Shown: piece by piece, positions 17,363 through 25,883 of the stretch
Layout: every line of letters starts with the position of its first letter
Numbering within the stretch: the stretch's first letter is position 1
Assembly: GCF_900187265.1 (NCBI RefSeq)
Contig: NZ_LT906450.1
Location: 558,001-622,000, forward strand
DNA length: 64,000 nucleotides
Source: Rhodococcus rhodochrous
GTDB lineage: Bacteria > Actinomycetota > Actinomycetes > Mycobacteriales > Mycobacteriaceae
Direction of reading: 5' to 3'
Position numbers and translations under genes: made by a program
Notes under the pieces: generated by a model
Told to the model about the DNA's origin: nothing
Databases searched by the model: none
Seen by the model: only the letters and a program-made list of their open reading frames with translations

Positions 17363-18661
17363 GTGACGATCGATGCGCCGTCGACTGCCCACCTGCACGA
17401 CCGAACCGACCGACTCGAACCGAAGCCGATCCTGAGAGAGGGTGGCCCGCGTCTGGCGATGTCGTTGCTCGCCGGCGACTCGGTACGACCCACCCGGGCC
17501 CAGGCCCGGGCGTTCGCCAAGTTCGCGCACACCTGCGATCCCGTGGCCGATGATCTGGTCGCCGCGATGCGCCGGGACCGGCTCCGCGTCCGCACGCAGT
17601 TCGAGCAGGCACTCGAACACGGCATCGAGACGGTGGACGATCCCGCACCCGAGGTGGCAGCGTTCATCGCCACCCTCGACGACGTGCCGTTCTGGGTCGA
17701 CTACGACAAACTCGATCTCGCCGCGCGGGCGATCGCACGGATGCCGATGAGCACCCTCATGGCGTTCACCACCGCCATCGCCTTCCCGGCCAGCTACGTC
17801 TCCCCGCGCGTCAACGACGTGCTGCTGCGCGGCGGCGACCTCGCGAAGCGCGCCGCGGGACGGATCGTCGAGACGGTCTCGTGGTCGATGGACTGCACGG
17901 CGCCCGGCGGTATGGAGCGCTTCGGAGCGGGGACGAAGAACACCGCCCGCGTCCGCGTGGTGCACGCCTACATCCGTGCCGGGATCGACCGGGTCGACGA
18001 CTGGAACATCGACACGCACGGCCGGCCCGTGAACCAGCTGCACTACTGCGTGACGATGATCCCGATCGCCGGGGTGGCCCTCGCCGTCATGGCGGCCGGT
18101 CACTGGTACTCGCGACGTGAGCGCGATGCGATCGTCCACCTCTACCGCTACATCGCCCACACCATGGGCGTGACAGCGGATCTGCAGGTCACCTCCCTCG
18201 ACGAGCTCCTGCGTCTGATCTGGCTGGCGGTCTGGTCGGAGGTCGACCCCGACGACTCGTCCGCCGCTCTCACCGAGGCTGCCCTGAAAGCCGTTCCCCG
18301 TATCTACGGGGTCGATGGCCCGGGCGTGGCGAACCGCATCAGGAGCTGGGCGTACTACCACTTCCACGCCGACCTGGCCCGCCTGTCGCTCGGCTCCGGA
18401 TACGCCGACGCCGTCGGTGTTCCGCGGCTGAGCCCGATGGCAGCGTTGTATCCGGTGTGGTTCGCGCGCAACCTCGTACGCGACCGCCTGAGTGTCCTGG
18501 TGCCCGGAGGCGCCGGGCACGCCGCACGGCGGGGCCACGCCGAACGCATGCGGGAGATCGCCGAGGTGAAGCGGCGGCTCGAGGTGCGGCCCTACGAACG
18601 GGACGAAGCCGTGCAGTCGATCCGCGAGCGCGACCGTGAACTGAGGGCGCGATCGGCCTGA
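17363..18661 (+). CDS. MpaB/Lcp-like (DUF2236) haem oxygenase family protein
   Basis: A 432-residue DUF2236 protein. FWVDYDKLDLAARA, ARVRVVHAYIRAGI and GRPVNQLHYCVTMI are colinear with latex-clearing-protein (Lcp) segments as I recall them; the His in VRVVHAYIR falls where Lcp carries its axial haem ligand. Lcp cleaves polyisoprene with a b-type haem. Unlike classical Streptomyces Lcp, this protein has no Tat signal peptide, so it is probably intracellular and may act on another unsaturated substrate. It is divergent from a TetR regulator. GTG at 17363 has GAGGAGA. Confidence 0.72.
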   Translation: MTIDAPSTAHLHDRTDRLEPKPILREGGPRLAMSLLAGDSVRPTRAQARAFAKFAHTCDPVADDLVAAMRRDRLRVRTQFEQALEHGIETVDDPAPEVAAFIATLDDVPFWVDYDKLDLAARAIARMPMSTLMAFTTAIAFPASYVSPRVNDVLLRGGDLAKRAAGRIVETVSWSMDCTAPGGMERFGAGTKNTARVRVVHAYIRAGIDRVDDWNIDTHGRPVNQLHYCVTMIPIAGVALAVMAAGHWYSRRERDAIVHLYRYIAHTMGVTADLQVTSLDELLRLIWLAVWSEVDPDDSSAALTEAALKAVPRIYGVDGPGVANRIRSWAYYHFHADLARLSLGSGYADAVGVPRLSPMAALYPVWFARNLVRDRLSVLVPGGAGHAARRGHAERMREIAEVKRRLEVRPYERDEAVQSIRERDRELRARSA

Positions 18662-18724
18662 TCCGGACATCGGGAACGCTCTGCCGCGAACGCCCTCGCC
18701 GCCACGACGACTCTGCAAGTGTGG

Positions 18725-18756
18725 TTCGTGAAGCACTGTCTTCGTGAAGCACTGTC
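18725..18756. repeat. 16-bp perfect tandem repeat before the OsmC gene
   Basis: TTCGTGAAGCACTGTC occurs twice back to back (18725-18740, 18741-18756). The motif CTGTCGCAC then recurs once more just downstream. The repeat lies 36 bases before the ATG at 18793, between the oxygenase stop and the OsmC start, where regulatory sites are expected. Confidence 0.8.
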
Positions 18757-18792
18757 GCACGCAGAGCTGTCGCACCCAGAGAAGGAGAGGTC

Positions 18793-19233
18793 ATGCCCAC
18801 TCGTACCGCACGGACCGCATGGAACGGGGATCTGCAGAAGGGCTCCGGTCAGGTGGAGCTCACCAGTTCGGGCCGTGGCACGTTCGACGTGTCGTTCCCG
18901 AAGCGTTCGGCGGAGAACGCGGACGGCACCACCAGCCCCGAGGAGCTCATCGCCGCCGCACATTCGTCGTGCTACGCGATGCAGTTGTCCGCGCTGATCG
19001 CGGAGGCGGGCGGCACGCCGCAGAGCCTCGAGGTCACCGCCGACGTCTCGCTGGGGCCCGACCCGGCGGGCGGATTCCGACTCACCGGAATCCGGTTGAA
19101 GGTGCGGGGCGAGGTCGACGGCCTCGACGCCGACGGCTTCGTCAAGGCCGCGGAGGACGCGAAGGCCGGATGCCCTGTGAGCAAGGCACTCACCGGCGTC
19201 GAGATCTCCCTGGACGCCGCGCTCGAGAGCTGA
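18793..19233 (+). CDS. OsmC-family peroxiredoxin-like protein
   Basis: A 146-residue thiol peroxidase family member. The two redox cysteines are in AAHSSCYAMQLSAL and AKAGCPVSKALTGV, the spacing typical of OsmC/Ohr proteins that reduce organic hydroperoxides. TSPEELIAAAHSSC is the family signature. ATG at 18793 follows GAAGGAGAGG. The separate OsmC subfamily, rather than Ohr, is suggested by the WNGDLQKGSGQ start. A DsbA-like thiol protein follows on the same strand after 59 bases. Confidence 0.9.
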   Translation: MPTRTARTAWNGDLQKGSGQVELTSSGRGTFDVSFPKRSAENADGTTSPEELIAAAHSSCYAMQLSALIAEAGGTPQSLEVTADVSLGPDPAGGFRLTGIRLKVRGEVDGLDADGFVKAAEDAKAGCPVSKALTGVEISLDAALES

Positions 19234-19292
19234 CGGGTTCGTGGACCGATCGGCCGGGAACAGAGCACGTCAGGGCCGGGTTGTACCCGAAT

Positions 19293-19979
19293 ATGAGCAT
19301 GCCTGACGTACTTCTCCCCACAGCCCACATCGAGATCTGGTCCGACATCGCCTGCCCCTGGTGCTACATCGGCAAGCGGCGCTTCGCGGAGGCCCTGGAG
19401 TCCTTCGACGACCGCGACCGGATCGAGGTCACCTGGAGGTCGTACCAGCTCTCGCCCGACACGCCGGTCGGGCGACGGGTCCCCGAGGTAGAGGCGCTCG
19501 TCGCGATGAAGGGGATGCCGGCCGAGCAGGTCAGGCAGATGTTCGCCCAGGTCTCGGACACCGCTGCCGACGTGGGACTCGAGATCGACTTCGACAACGT
19601 CGTCGCCGCCAACACCTTCGACGCACACCGGCTCGCGCATCTGGCAGGCGACAAGCGCGACGAGGTGCTCGAGGCGTTGTTCCGCGCGCATTTCGTCGAT
19701 GGTGAGGTGGTCGACGACGTGGATGTCCTCGTGAAGGTCGCCGCCGAGGTCGGGCTCGATCCGGAGTCGACGCGCGCGGCGCTCGACGGCGACGATCCCG
19801 CCGGTGAAGCGGCGGCCGACGCCGTGGCCGCCGATCTCTTCGACGCGCGGCGCATCGGCGTGCAGGGGGTGCCGTTCTTCGTGGCCAACCGCGCCGTCGC
19901 GGTGTCCGGCGCGCAGCCGGTGGACGTCTTCCGTCAGTTCCTGCGCAGGGCCGTCGACGATGTGACGGTCAAGCTGTGA
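19293..19979 (+). CDS. DsbA-family (FrnE-like) thioredoxin-fold oxidoreductase
   Basis: A 228-residue cytoplasmic thioredoxin-fold protein with CPWC in DIACPWCYIGKRRF near residue 23, a helical insertion, and the cis-Pro loop VQGVPFFVAN. FrnE-like proteins act as disulfide oxidoreductases or isomerases; there is no signal peptide. ATG at 19293 or 19299 may be the start, since neither has a clear ribosome site. Its 3' end overlaps the convergent DUF1990 gene by 11 bases. Confidence 0.88.
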   Translation: MSMPDVLLPTAHIEIWSDIACPWCYIGKRRFAEALESFDDRDRIEVTWRSYQLSPDTPVGRRVPEVEALVAMKGMPAEQVRQMFAQVSDTAADVGLEIDFDNVVAANTFDAHRLAHLAGDKRDEVLEALFRAHFVDGEVVDDVDVLVKVAAEVGLDPESTRAALDGDDPAGEAAADAVAADLFDARRIGVQGVPFFVANRAVAVSGAQPVDVFRQFLRRAVDDVTVKL

Positions 19980-20499
19980 GTGCCGCGAGATAACGTCGCG
20001 CGATCTGTTGCTGGAGCAGGTGCCCGACGGGCCCGGCCAGCTTCGTGTACCAGCGGGCGGGGCGGGAGAACGCGAGCACCGTTCCCCGCACCCGTCCGTC
20101 CGCGGTCCGCTCGACGACGAAGGTCTCCTCGCCGCTGGCGGGATGGCCCGGGAGCGTGCCGTAGGTGAACCCGCGGACGTCTGCGGTGTCGACGATCTCG
20201 ATCACCCGGCACCGCGCCGATGCGCGCACCGGTCCGAGACCGAAGCCGAGATCCACTTCGACGCCGGGCACTGCGAGGGGCGTACCGGCCGGGATCCGCA
20301 TGCCCGCACCGCGATGCATGTCCCACGAGAACAACCGGGCAGCGGCGACTTCGAACACGGTGTCGCCGCTGCCCAGTTCGCTCTCGACCCTCAGGTGTCG
20401 ATAACCGGAGGGGAGCGGTGCCTCGCCCCGGAAGGCACGCAGGCTCGCTCCCACCTCCGCATAGGTGAACTCACGCCCGGACCCGCCGGACGCGGACAT
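19969..20499 (-). CDS. DUF1990 family protein
   Basis: A 176-residue protein of unknown function. Recognisable segments include FTYAEVGASLR at the start, RLFSWDMHRGAGMRIP, FTYGTLPGHPASGEETFVVER and FSRPARWYTKLAGP. Its start lies one base after the mhuD stop, so the two are probably co-translated. The predicted fold has been likened to lipid- or ligand-binding START-type domains, but nothing in the sequence fixes a ligand. Pairing with a haem-degrading enzyme is the main clue. Confidence 0.82.
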   Translation of the reverse strand: MSASGGSGREFTYAEVGASLRAFRGEAPLPSGYRHLRVESELGSGDTVFEVAAARLFSWDMHRGAGMRIPAGTPLAVPGVEVDLGFGLGPVRASARCRVIEIVDTADVRGFTYGTLPGHPASGEETFVVERTADGRVRGTVLAFSRPARWYTKLAGPVGHLLQQQIARRYLAALTA

Positions 20500-20500
20500 C

Positions 20501-20806
20501 TCAGGACTTCTTGACGTCGAGGACGACCTCGAACTCGAGCAGCGATGCGCCGGTCGCGACGGGCTTCTTCGCCTCACCCGCGTGGGCAGCACGTGCGTCG
20601 CCGTCGCGCCACGCGGCGAAGTCCTCCTCGGACTCCCACTGCGTCACCACGAAGTACCGGTTCTCGCCCGCGGTGGGGCGGAGCAGCTGGAAGCCCAAGA
20701 AGCCGGGGGAGTTGTCGACGGTGTGCGCCCGATTGGCGAATCGCTTCTCCAGCTCGGGGCCGGCGCCTTCGGGAACTTCGATTGCGTTGATCTTCACGAC
20801 TGCCAT
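20501..20806 (-). CDS. mhuD: Haem-degrading monooxygenase MhuD
   Basis: A 101-residue ABM-fold protein closely similar to M. tuberculosis MhuD (Rv3592), which opens the haem ring to mycobilin and releases iron. The residues known to matter are at the same numbers: Asn7 (KINAIEV), Trp66 and His75 (AAHAG). TAGGCT sits 7 bases before the ATG on the minus strand and no ribosome site is visible, so the transcript is probably leaderless. It shares a 33-base divergent promoter region with the alpha/beta hydrolase, as Rv3592 does with Rv3591c. Confidence 0.93.
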   Translation of the reverse strand: MAVVKINAIEVPEGAGPELEKRFANRAHTVDNSPGFLGFQLLRPTAGENRYFVVTQWESEEDFAAWRDGDARAAHAGEAKKPVATGASLLEFEVVLDVKKS

Positions 20807-20839
20807 GCGCGAGAGCCTACTCCGCTAACTTGGTCGATT

Positions 20840-21598
20840 GTGTTGCACGACGAGGGCGGAACCGGACGACCCATCCTGCTGTTGCACGGTCTCATGGGCA
20901 GCGCCCGGACGTGGCGTCGTCACGTGCCGTGGCTGCGCGAACACGGGCACGTGTACACCTTCGACGCTGCCGGCCACGGCCGTCCCGCCCCCGGCGAACT
21001 CACCACCGAGGCGTTCGTCACCGACCTCTCAGCCCACCTCACCGGGATCACCGAACCGCTCGTCGTGATCGGGCATTCGATGGGTGCCCTGCACGCGTGG
21101 TGCTTCGCCGCCGCCCATCCCGAGCGGGTCAACGCGCTGGTGCTCGAGGACATGGCGCCCGACTTCCGCGGCCGCACCGCCGCGAACTGGGCGGCGATGA
21201 TCGCGCAGTGGCCGCAACCGTTCCCCACGGAGGATGCGGTCTCCGACTTCTTCGGGCCCGTCGCGGGTCGCTACTTCCTCGACTCGTTCGTCCGCCGCGA
21301 CGACGGTTGGTATCTGCACGGCGACGTCGAGACCTTCCGTGACATCTCGGAGGAATGGGGTTCGCGGCACTTCTGGGACGAGTGGAATTCGATCCGCGTA
21401 CCCGCCCTGCTGCTCGAGGGCGAGTTCACCATCACCCCCGAAGGTCAGATGCGGCGGATGGCGACGCGACCGGGCACCGAATACGTCCTCGTCGAAGGCG
21501 CCGGGCATCTCGTGCACGACGACCGGCCCGACGAGTTCCGCGCCGCCGTGGAGCACTTCCTGACCACGAACGAGCTGTCGGCGAGCCGACTCCAGTAG
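20840..21598 (+). CDS. Alpha/beta hydrolase (Rv3591c-like)
   Basis: A 252-residue hydrolase. The oxyanion segment is LLLHGLMGS, the nucleophile elbow GHSMGAL, and the catalytic His lies in VEGAGHLVHDDRP. The expected acid position reads LLEGEFT, so Glu may replace Asp or the acid may lie elsewhere. TAACTT at 20826-20831 is 8 bases before the GTG, which suggests a leaderless start. It is divergent from mhuD, and its stop lies in a tandem repeat shared with the end of mutY. Confidence 0.87.
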   Translation: MLHDEGGTGRPILLLHGLMGSARTWRRHVPWLREHGHVYTFDAAGHGRPAPGELTTEAFVTDLSAHLTGITEPLVVIGHSMGALHAWCFAAAHPERVNALVLEDMAPDFRGRTAANWAAMIAQWPQPFPTEDAVSDFFGPVAGRYFLDSFVRRDDGWYLHGDVETFRDISEEWGSRHFWDEWNSIRVPALLLEGEFTITPEGQMRRMATRPGTEYVLVEGAGHLVHDDRPDEFRAAVEHFLTTNELSASRLQ

Positions 21599-21624
21599 CA
21601 CCGTCGGCGAGCCCACTCTAGGAG
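21577..21624. repeat. 26-bp-period tandem repeat spanning two stop codons
   Basis: GTCGGCGAGCCGACTCCAG (from 21577) recurs as GTCGGCGAGCCCACTCTAG (from 21603); 19 of the first 22 positions agree. Copy one carries the plus-strand TAG of the hydrolase, and copy two carries the minus-strand TAG of mutY. Confidence 0.8.
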
Positions 21625-22502
21625 GTCGATCCCTCTCCGGCGAGTGCGAACCGGCCGTCGTCGGTCTGCTCGACGAGACCGTCCACGAGCAGCGAATGCA
21701 GGGCACGGTCGCGCTGGCCCGGGTCCGTGGTCCACACGCTGTCGAGGACGGGACGCTCCACCGGGACGCTGCTCTCGCGCAGCACCGCCATCAACCGGCC
21801 GCGCACCTGCCGGTCGGTGCCGGCGAACTTCTGCACCTTCCGGGGTGGTCCGTCGTGGGCGGGCCGCCCGGCCTGCACCCATGCGCACTCGGGCAGCGGG
21901 CAGCGTCCGCAGTCGGGTGTGCGAGCGGTGCACACGGTCGCACCGAGTTCCATCAGCGCCGCGGAGAAGGTCGCCGCACGCGCGCGCTGACGCGGAAGGA
22001 TCTCTTCGACGTCTGCGAGATCCCGTGTGGTCGAAGGATTTCCCGGCTCCGCCCGGCCGTGGACGGCGCGTGCGACGACACGCCGCACATTCGTGTCCAC
22101 CACCGGCACACGCTGCCCGTACGCGAAGCATGCCACCGCCCGGGCGGTGTAGGCGCCGACACCGGGCAGGGTCAGCAGGACGTCGACGTCCTCGGGCACC
22201 CGGTCGTCGTGCTCGGCGGCGAGTACGCCGGCGCACTCGTGCAGGCGCAACGCGCGGCGCGGATAACCGAGCTTGCCCCATGCCCGCAGGACCTCGGCCT
22301 GGCTCGACGCGGCCATCGCGGACGGCACGGGCCAGCGCTGCACCCACTCCTCCCAGATCGGGGCAACCCGGACCACCGGCGTCTGCTGCAGCATGACCTC
22401 GGACATGAGGATCTGCCAGCCCGTCACCCCGTCGCGGCGCCACGGCAGGTCGCGCGCCTGCGCGGCATACCAGCGCAGCAACGACGGTGCGTCCACGGAC
22501 AT
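21618..22502 (-). CDS. mutY: A/G-specific adenine glycosylase
   Basis: Removes adenine mispaired with 8-oxoguanine. The 294-residue chain has the HhH-GPD core: EVMLQQTPVVRV with the catalytic Glu, the hairpin LPGVGAYTARAV and the catalytic Asp in VVDTNVRR. The 4Fe-4S cysteines follow in CTARTPDCGRCPLPEC (C-x6-C-x2-C-x5-C completed upstream). The C-terminal NUDIX-like recognition domain is short, as in other actinobacteria. It converges with the hydrolase gene and is divergent from the carbonic anhydrase gene. Confidence 0.94.
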   Translation of the reverse strand: MSVDAPSLLRWYAAQARDLPWRRDGVTGWQILMSEVMLQQTPVVRVAPIWEEWVQRWPVPSAMAASSQAEVLRAWGKLGYPRRALRLHECAGVLAAEHDDRVPEDVDVLLTLPGVGAYTARAVACFAYGQRVPVVDTNVRRVVARAVHGRAEPGNPSTTRDLADVEEILPRQRARAATFSAALMELGATVCTARTPDCGRCPLPECAWVQAGRPAHDGPPRKVQKFAGTDRQVRGRLMAVLRESSVPVERPVLDSVWTTDPGQRDRALHSLLVDGLVEQTDDGRFALAGEGSTS

Positions 22503-22595
22503 CTCGGGTCTCCTCCGGTCACAGGGTCGGGTCTCGGGTTCCGCCGAGGAGATGTCGAACGAAATCGGACATGCGCGCAGGTGAATAATGTACGC

Positions 22596-23225
22596 ATGCC
22601 GAACTCCAATCCCATCTCCGCATGGAAAGCCCTGACCGAGGGTAATCATCGTTTCGTCAGCGACACTCCGCTGCACCCGAGCCAGGGAATCGACCGTCGC
22701 GCCGAACTCGTCAACGGTCAGCATCCCACCGCCGTGCTGTTCGGCTGCGGAGACTCCCGCGTCGCCGCAGAGATCATCTTCGACCAGGGGCTCGGCGACA
22801 TGTTCGTGGTCCGCACCGCGGGTCACGTCATCGACAGCTCCGTCCTCGGCTCCATCGAGTACGCAGTCGAGATCCTCAACGTTCCGCTCATCGTCATCCT
22901 CGGCCACGACAGCTGCGGCGCCGTTGCGGCGACCATCGACGCCCTCGACAAGGGCACGGTGCCGGGCGGGCACATCCGCAGCCTCGTCGAGCGGGTCGCT
23001 CCGTCGATCCTCATGGGCCGGGCCGAGGGCCTGTCCACCGTCGACGAACTCGAGGGCCGCCACGTCGTCGAGACGGGCAAGCTGCTCACGGATCGTTCGC
23101 GGATCATCGCCGACCGCATCGCCGACGGCCGCTGCGCCATCGTGGGCGTCACCTACAAGCTCGACGACGGCAAGGTGAGCCTGCGCGGCCACTTCGGCGA
23201 CATCGGCGAGGCATCCGACAACTGA
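22596..23225 (+). CDS. can: Beta-class carbonic anhydrase
   Basis: Interconverts carbon dioxide and bicarbonate. The 209-residue protein has the zinc ligands in LFGCGDSRVAAE (Cys, plus the Asp-Arg dyad) and LGHDSCGAVAA (His and Cys), and the Gln/His-rich N terminus typical of the type that resembles Rv3588c. ATG at 22596 is preceded by TAATGT (22586-22591) with no ribosome site. The mutY-carbonic anhydrase order is conserved in mycobacteria. A double inverted repeat follows its stop. Confidence 0.94.
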   Translation: MPNSNPISAWKALTEGNHRFVSDTPLHPSQGIDRRAELVNGQHPTAVLFGCGDSRVAAEIIFDQGLGDMFVVRTAGHVIDSSVLGSIEYAVEILNVPLIVILGHDSCGAVAATIDALDKGTVPGGHIRSLVERVAPSILMGRAEGLSTVDELEGRHVVETGKLLTDRSRIIADRIADGRCAIVGVTYKLDDGKVSLRGHFGDIGEASDN

Positions 23226-23242
23226 AGACGTGTGCACCTGCC

Positions 23243-23270
23243 GGTCACAACGATGTGACCGCAGGTCACA
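23243..23270. promoter_or_regulatory. Nested inverted repeats behind the carbonic anhydrase gene
   Basis: GGTCACA (23243-23249), TGTGACC (23254-23260) and GGTCACA (23264-23270) form two overlapping inverted repeats. It may be a weak terminator or an operator for the following gene. The TGTGA-N7-TCACA spacing is one base too long for a standard CRP site. Confidence 0.5.
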
Positions 23271-23327
23271 GCGACACGCCGACGGTGGTGTAGCCGTGCG
23301 CAGCCCGCGGCACATACCGTGGGGGGC

Positions 23328-24071
23328 GTGCTTGAACCGACCGGTCCTCTGCCCCCCGAGATCTACTGGCGACGACGCGTTCTCGCGATCGGAGTCTCGG
23401 TGGTCGTGCTGGCTCTGGTCATCTGGCTCGTCGTGGCGCTGACCGGCGGCGACGACCCCGATCAGAATCCCGAACCCGCAGCGGCGGAAGTGACGACCTC
23501 CGCCACCACGACGGCGGCCGATGCGTCCGCCGACGCGGCGTCCGCGAGCACCACTCGGAGCGGGGATGCCTCGGGTTCGTCCGGGTCGCGTGGTGCAGGG
23601 GGTTCGGCCTCGGAGGACGCGGACGACGACGATTCGTCCACGACCGCCACCACCTCCGCTGCTCCGGTTCCACCGGGGCAGTGCTCCGATCAGTCGCTCG
23701 CCGTGCGGGTCACGTCGGACGAGCCGAACTACCGGGTCGGTTCCGAACCCGATTTCACGATCGTCATCACCAACATCGGCACGTCGCCGTGCGAACGCGA
23801 CCTCGGTGCGGGCCTTCAGCAGGTGCTCGTCTACAGCCTCGACGGCAACGAGCGGCTCTGGGCGAACACCGACTGCTTCCCCGAATCGACCGCCGACATC
23901 CGATCGCTCGATCCGGGCGACCAGGCGGCCTATTCCGTCAAGTGGTCGGCGACGACCTCCGAGCCCGGCTGCCAGGCGCCGCGCGAACCGGTCGGTCCCG
24001 GCGCGTACACCGTGGTCGGGCAGCTCGGCGGCCTGCGCAGCGTGCCCGAGCCGTTCAACATCACGCCCTGA
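23328..24071 (+). CDS. Membrane-anchored conserved actinobacterial protein (Rv3587c-like)
   Basis: A 247-residue protein with a short cytoplasmic start (VLEPTGPLPPEIYWRRR), one membrane segment at about residues 18-40, a Ser/Thr/Ala/Asp-rich linker of roughly 80 residues, and an extracytoplasmic domain starting near QCSDQSLAV. That domain has four cysteines (CSDQ, CERD, CFPE, CQAP) that could form two disulfides, and resembles Ig-like DUF4232-type domains. TACCGT at 23315-23320 lies 7 bases before GTG 23328; GTG 23319 is an alternative. Function unknown. Convergent with disA. Confidence 0.82.
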   Translation: MLEPTGPLPPEIYWRRRVLAIGVSVVVLALVIWLVVALTGGDDPDQNPEPAAAEVTTSATTTAADASADAASASTTRSGDASGSSGSRGAGGSASEDADDDDSSTTATTSAAPVPPGQCSDQSLAVRVTSDEPNYRVGSEPDFTIVITNIGTSPCERDLGAGLQQVLVYSLDGNERLWANTDCFPESTADIRSLDPGDQAAYSVKWSATTSEPGCQAPREPVGPGAYTVVGQLGGLRSVPEPFNITP

Positions 24072-24101
24072 CCTGCGGATCGACGCTCGGCCGGTCGCGG
24101 T

Positions 24102-25184
24102 TCAGTCGTAGTGGTTGATGGCGGCTTCGGCGAGGCGCGACAGTCCCTCTCTGATGTACCGGGCCCACAGGGCGCCGACCCCGTCGACCGCCTGGAGATC
24201 GGCAGCGGTGGCGGCGAGCAGACCCTGCAGTGTGCCGAATGCACCCACGAGCCGGTTGATCTGCCGGGTCTGCAGGCGCGGCACCCGATGGAGCACGCGA
24301 TAACCGCGGGGACTCATCGAGGTGTCGAGTGCCTCGATGGTGCCCGAATAGCCGAAGGCGCGGGCGAGGCTCGTCAGATCGAGCAGATCGACGTCGGTCA
24401 GGTGCGCGAGACGCTCGAGAGCCTGCTCGACCTCCTGCTGGGTGGGGACGTGCTCACCCGCCAGATAGTCGCGCACGATGAGCTGCCGGGCGAGCTGGTT
24501 GTCGCCGACGAGTTCCTCGAGCTGGAGGGCCAGCTGGCGACCGTCGGTCCCGAGTTCGAGCACGTCCTGCTCGATCTCCACGGACAGGCGGTGCATCATC
24601 TCGAGCCGCTGCGCCACGGTGAGCGCGTCGCGCAGCGTGACGATGTCCTCGATCTCGACCACGGACAACTGCCGGGTCACCTCGTCGAGGCGGGCCTTGT
24701 AGCGCTCGAGTGTCGCGACGGCCTGGTTGGCCCGGGACAGGATGGTCGCGGAGTCGTTGATGACGTGGCGGCGACCGTCGACGTACACGCTGACGATGCT
24801 CATCGACTGGCTGACCGAGACCACCGGATATCCGGTCTGGATCGCGGTGCGTTCCGCGGCGCGGTGCCGGGTTCCGGACTCCACGGTGGGGATGCTCGGA
24901 TCGGGCACGAGCTGCACGTTGGCGCGCACGATGCGCGAACCGTCGGTGGACACCACCACGGCGCCGTCCATCTTCGACAGCTCCCGGAGTCGGGTGGGGG
25001 CGAACTCGACGTCGAGTTCGAAACCGCCGTCGCACAGCTCGGCGACCCTGTCGTCGAAACCGAGGACGATCAGGCCGCCCGTGCGGCCGCGGAGGATGCG
25101 TTCGAGACCGTCGCGTAGCGCGGTGCCGGGCGCCAGACGAGCGATGGTGTCGCTCAGCGTCGATGCCGGCGCCGACTCGGTCAT
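24102..25184 (-). CDS. disA: Diadenylate cyclase / DNA integrity scanning protein
   Basis: Makes cyclic di-AMP from two ATP. The 360-residue protein has an N-terminal DAC domain with Asp73-Gly74-Ala75 (KMDGAVVV) and Arg106-His107-Arg108 (SGTRHRAAE), a helical linker, and a C-terminal HhH domain for branched DNA ([16 protein letters not shown]). All catalytic residues are present. In mycobacteria disA adjoins radA; here a thioesterase gene and dinB lie between them. Confidence 0.96.
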   Translation of the reverse strand: MTESAPASTLSDTIARLAPGTALRDGLERILRGRTGGLIVLGFDDRVAELCDGGFELDVEFAPTRLRELSKMDGAVVVSTDGSRIVRANVQLVPDPSIPTVESGTRHRAAERTAIQTGYPVVSVSQSMSIVSVYVDGRRHVINDSATILSRANQAVATLERYKARLDEVTRQLSVVEIEDIVTLRDALTVAQRLEMMHRLSVEIEQDVLELGTDGRQLALQLEELVGDNQLARQLIVRDYLAGEHVPTQQEVEQALERLAHLTDVDLLDLTSLARAFGYSGTIEALDTSMSPRGYRVLHRVPRLQTRQINRLVGAFGTLQGLLAATAADLQAVDGVGALWARYIREGLSRLAEAAINHYD

Positions 25185-25277
25185 CTGGACTTCCTTCCCC
25201 TGTGCGGTCTGCGGTCGTCGTCACAATGCGCGGACTCCCGGATCGGCGCCCCGACCGCGCAACTACATTACTTGCTT

Positions 25278-25841
25278 ATGCGCAGCACCTGGACTTTGCC
25301 CGACGACCTCGTCGTTCCCGATCTGCCGGAAGATCATCCCGGCCCGGGTGCGCCGGTACCGCAGCATTGGAACAAGTGCTTCGGTTGTGGTGACGACCAG
25401 CCCCACGGCCTCGCGATGGAGTTCACGCTCGGCGAGGGTCTCGAGGTGCTCGGCCGGCTCGACGTCGCCACGCGCTACCAGGGCGGACCGGGGTTCATCC
25501 ACGGTGGCATCCTCATGACGGCATTCGACGAGGTGCAGGGAATGGCGTGCAACGCCGCCCTGCGGACCGCCGTCGTCACCGGGCACTTCGAGACGGACTT
25601 CGCCCGTCCCATCCCGTTGGGTTCGGTGCTGGAGTTCCGCGCCCGCGTCGACGGCACGGTGCGCCGCAAGGTTTACACCAGCGCGGAGGCGCGCATCGTC
25701 GACGGTCCGCTGGCCGACCCGGACGTCGTGGTGGCGTCGTCGGTCGGGCTCTTCGTCGTCGTCGGGCACGAGCATTTCGCGAAGGGTCGTGACTACGCCG
25801 ACGGGCTCCCGCAGAGCGAGCACGATATCTCCGCAGTCTGA
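25278..25841 (+). CDS. PaaI-type hotdog-fold thioesterase
   Basis: A 187-residue acyl-CoA thioesterase-like protein. WNKCFGCGDDQPHGLAM near residue 32 and GGPGFIHGGILMTAFDEVQG (hotdog helix with the catalytic-type His-Gly-Gly) are diagnostic. TACATT at 25264-25269 lies 8 bases before the ATG and no ribosome site is seen, so a leaderless start is likely. The acyl substrate is unknown. Its stop codon lies in a 16-bp tandem repeat. Confidence 0.87.
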   Translation: MRSTWTLPDDLVVPDLPEDHPGPGAPVPQHWNKCFGCGDDQPHGLAMEFTLGEGLEVLGRLDVATRYQGGPGFIHGGILMTAFDEVQGMACNAALRTAVVTGHFETDFARPIPLGSVLEFRARVDGTVRRKVYTSAEARIVDGPLADPDVVVASSVGLFVVVGHEHFAKGRDYADGLPQSEHDISAV

Positions 25842-25868
25842 CGTCCCCGCAGTCTGGCATCTCCTTCG
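25828..25868. repeat. 16-bp tandem repeat spanning the thioesterase stop codon
   Basis: TCTCCGCAGTCTGACG (25828-25843) is followed by TCCCCGCAGTCTGGCA (25844-25859) and a partial third copy TCTCC. The first unit contains the stop codon at 25839-25841. Confidence 0.75.
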
Positions 25869-25883
25869 TTCGGGTGTTCTCGT

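Noticed and set aside
23254-23270. TGTGACCGCAGGTCACA as a CRP site
   Set aside because: The TGTGA and TCACA halves are seven bases apart; the mycobacterial CRP site has six.
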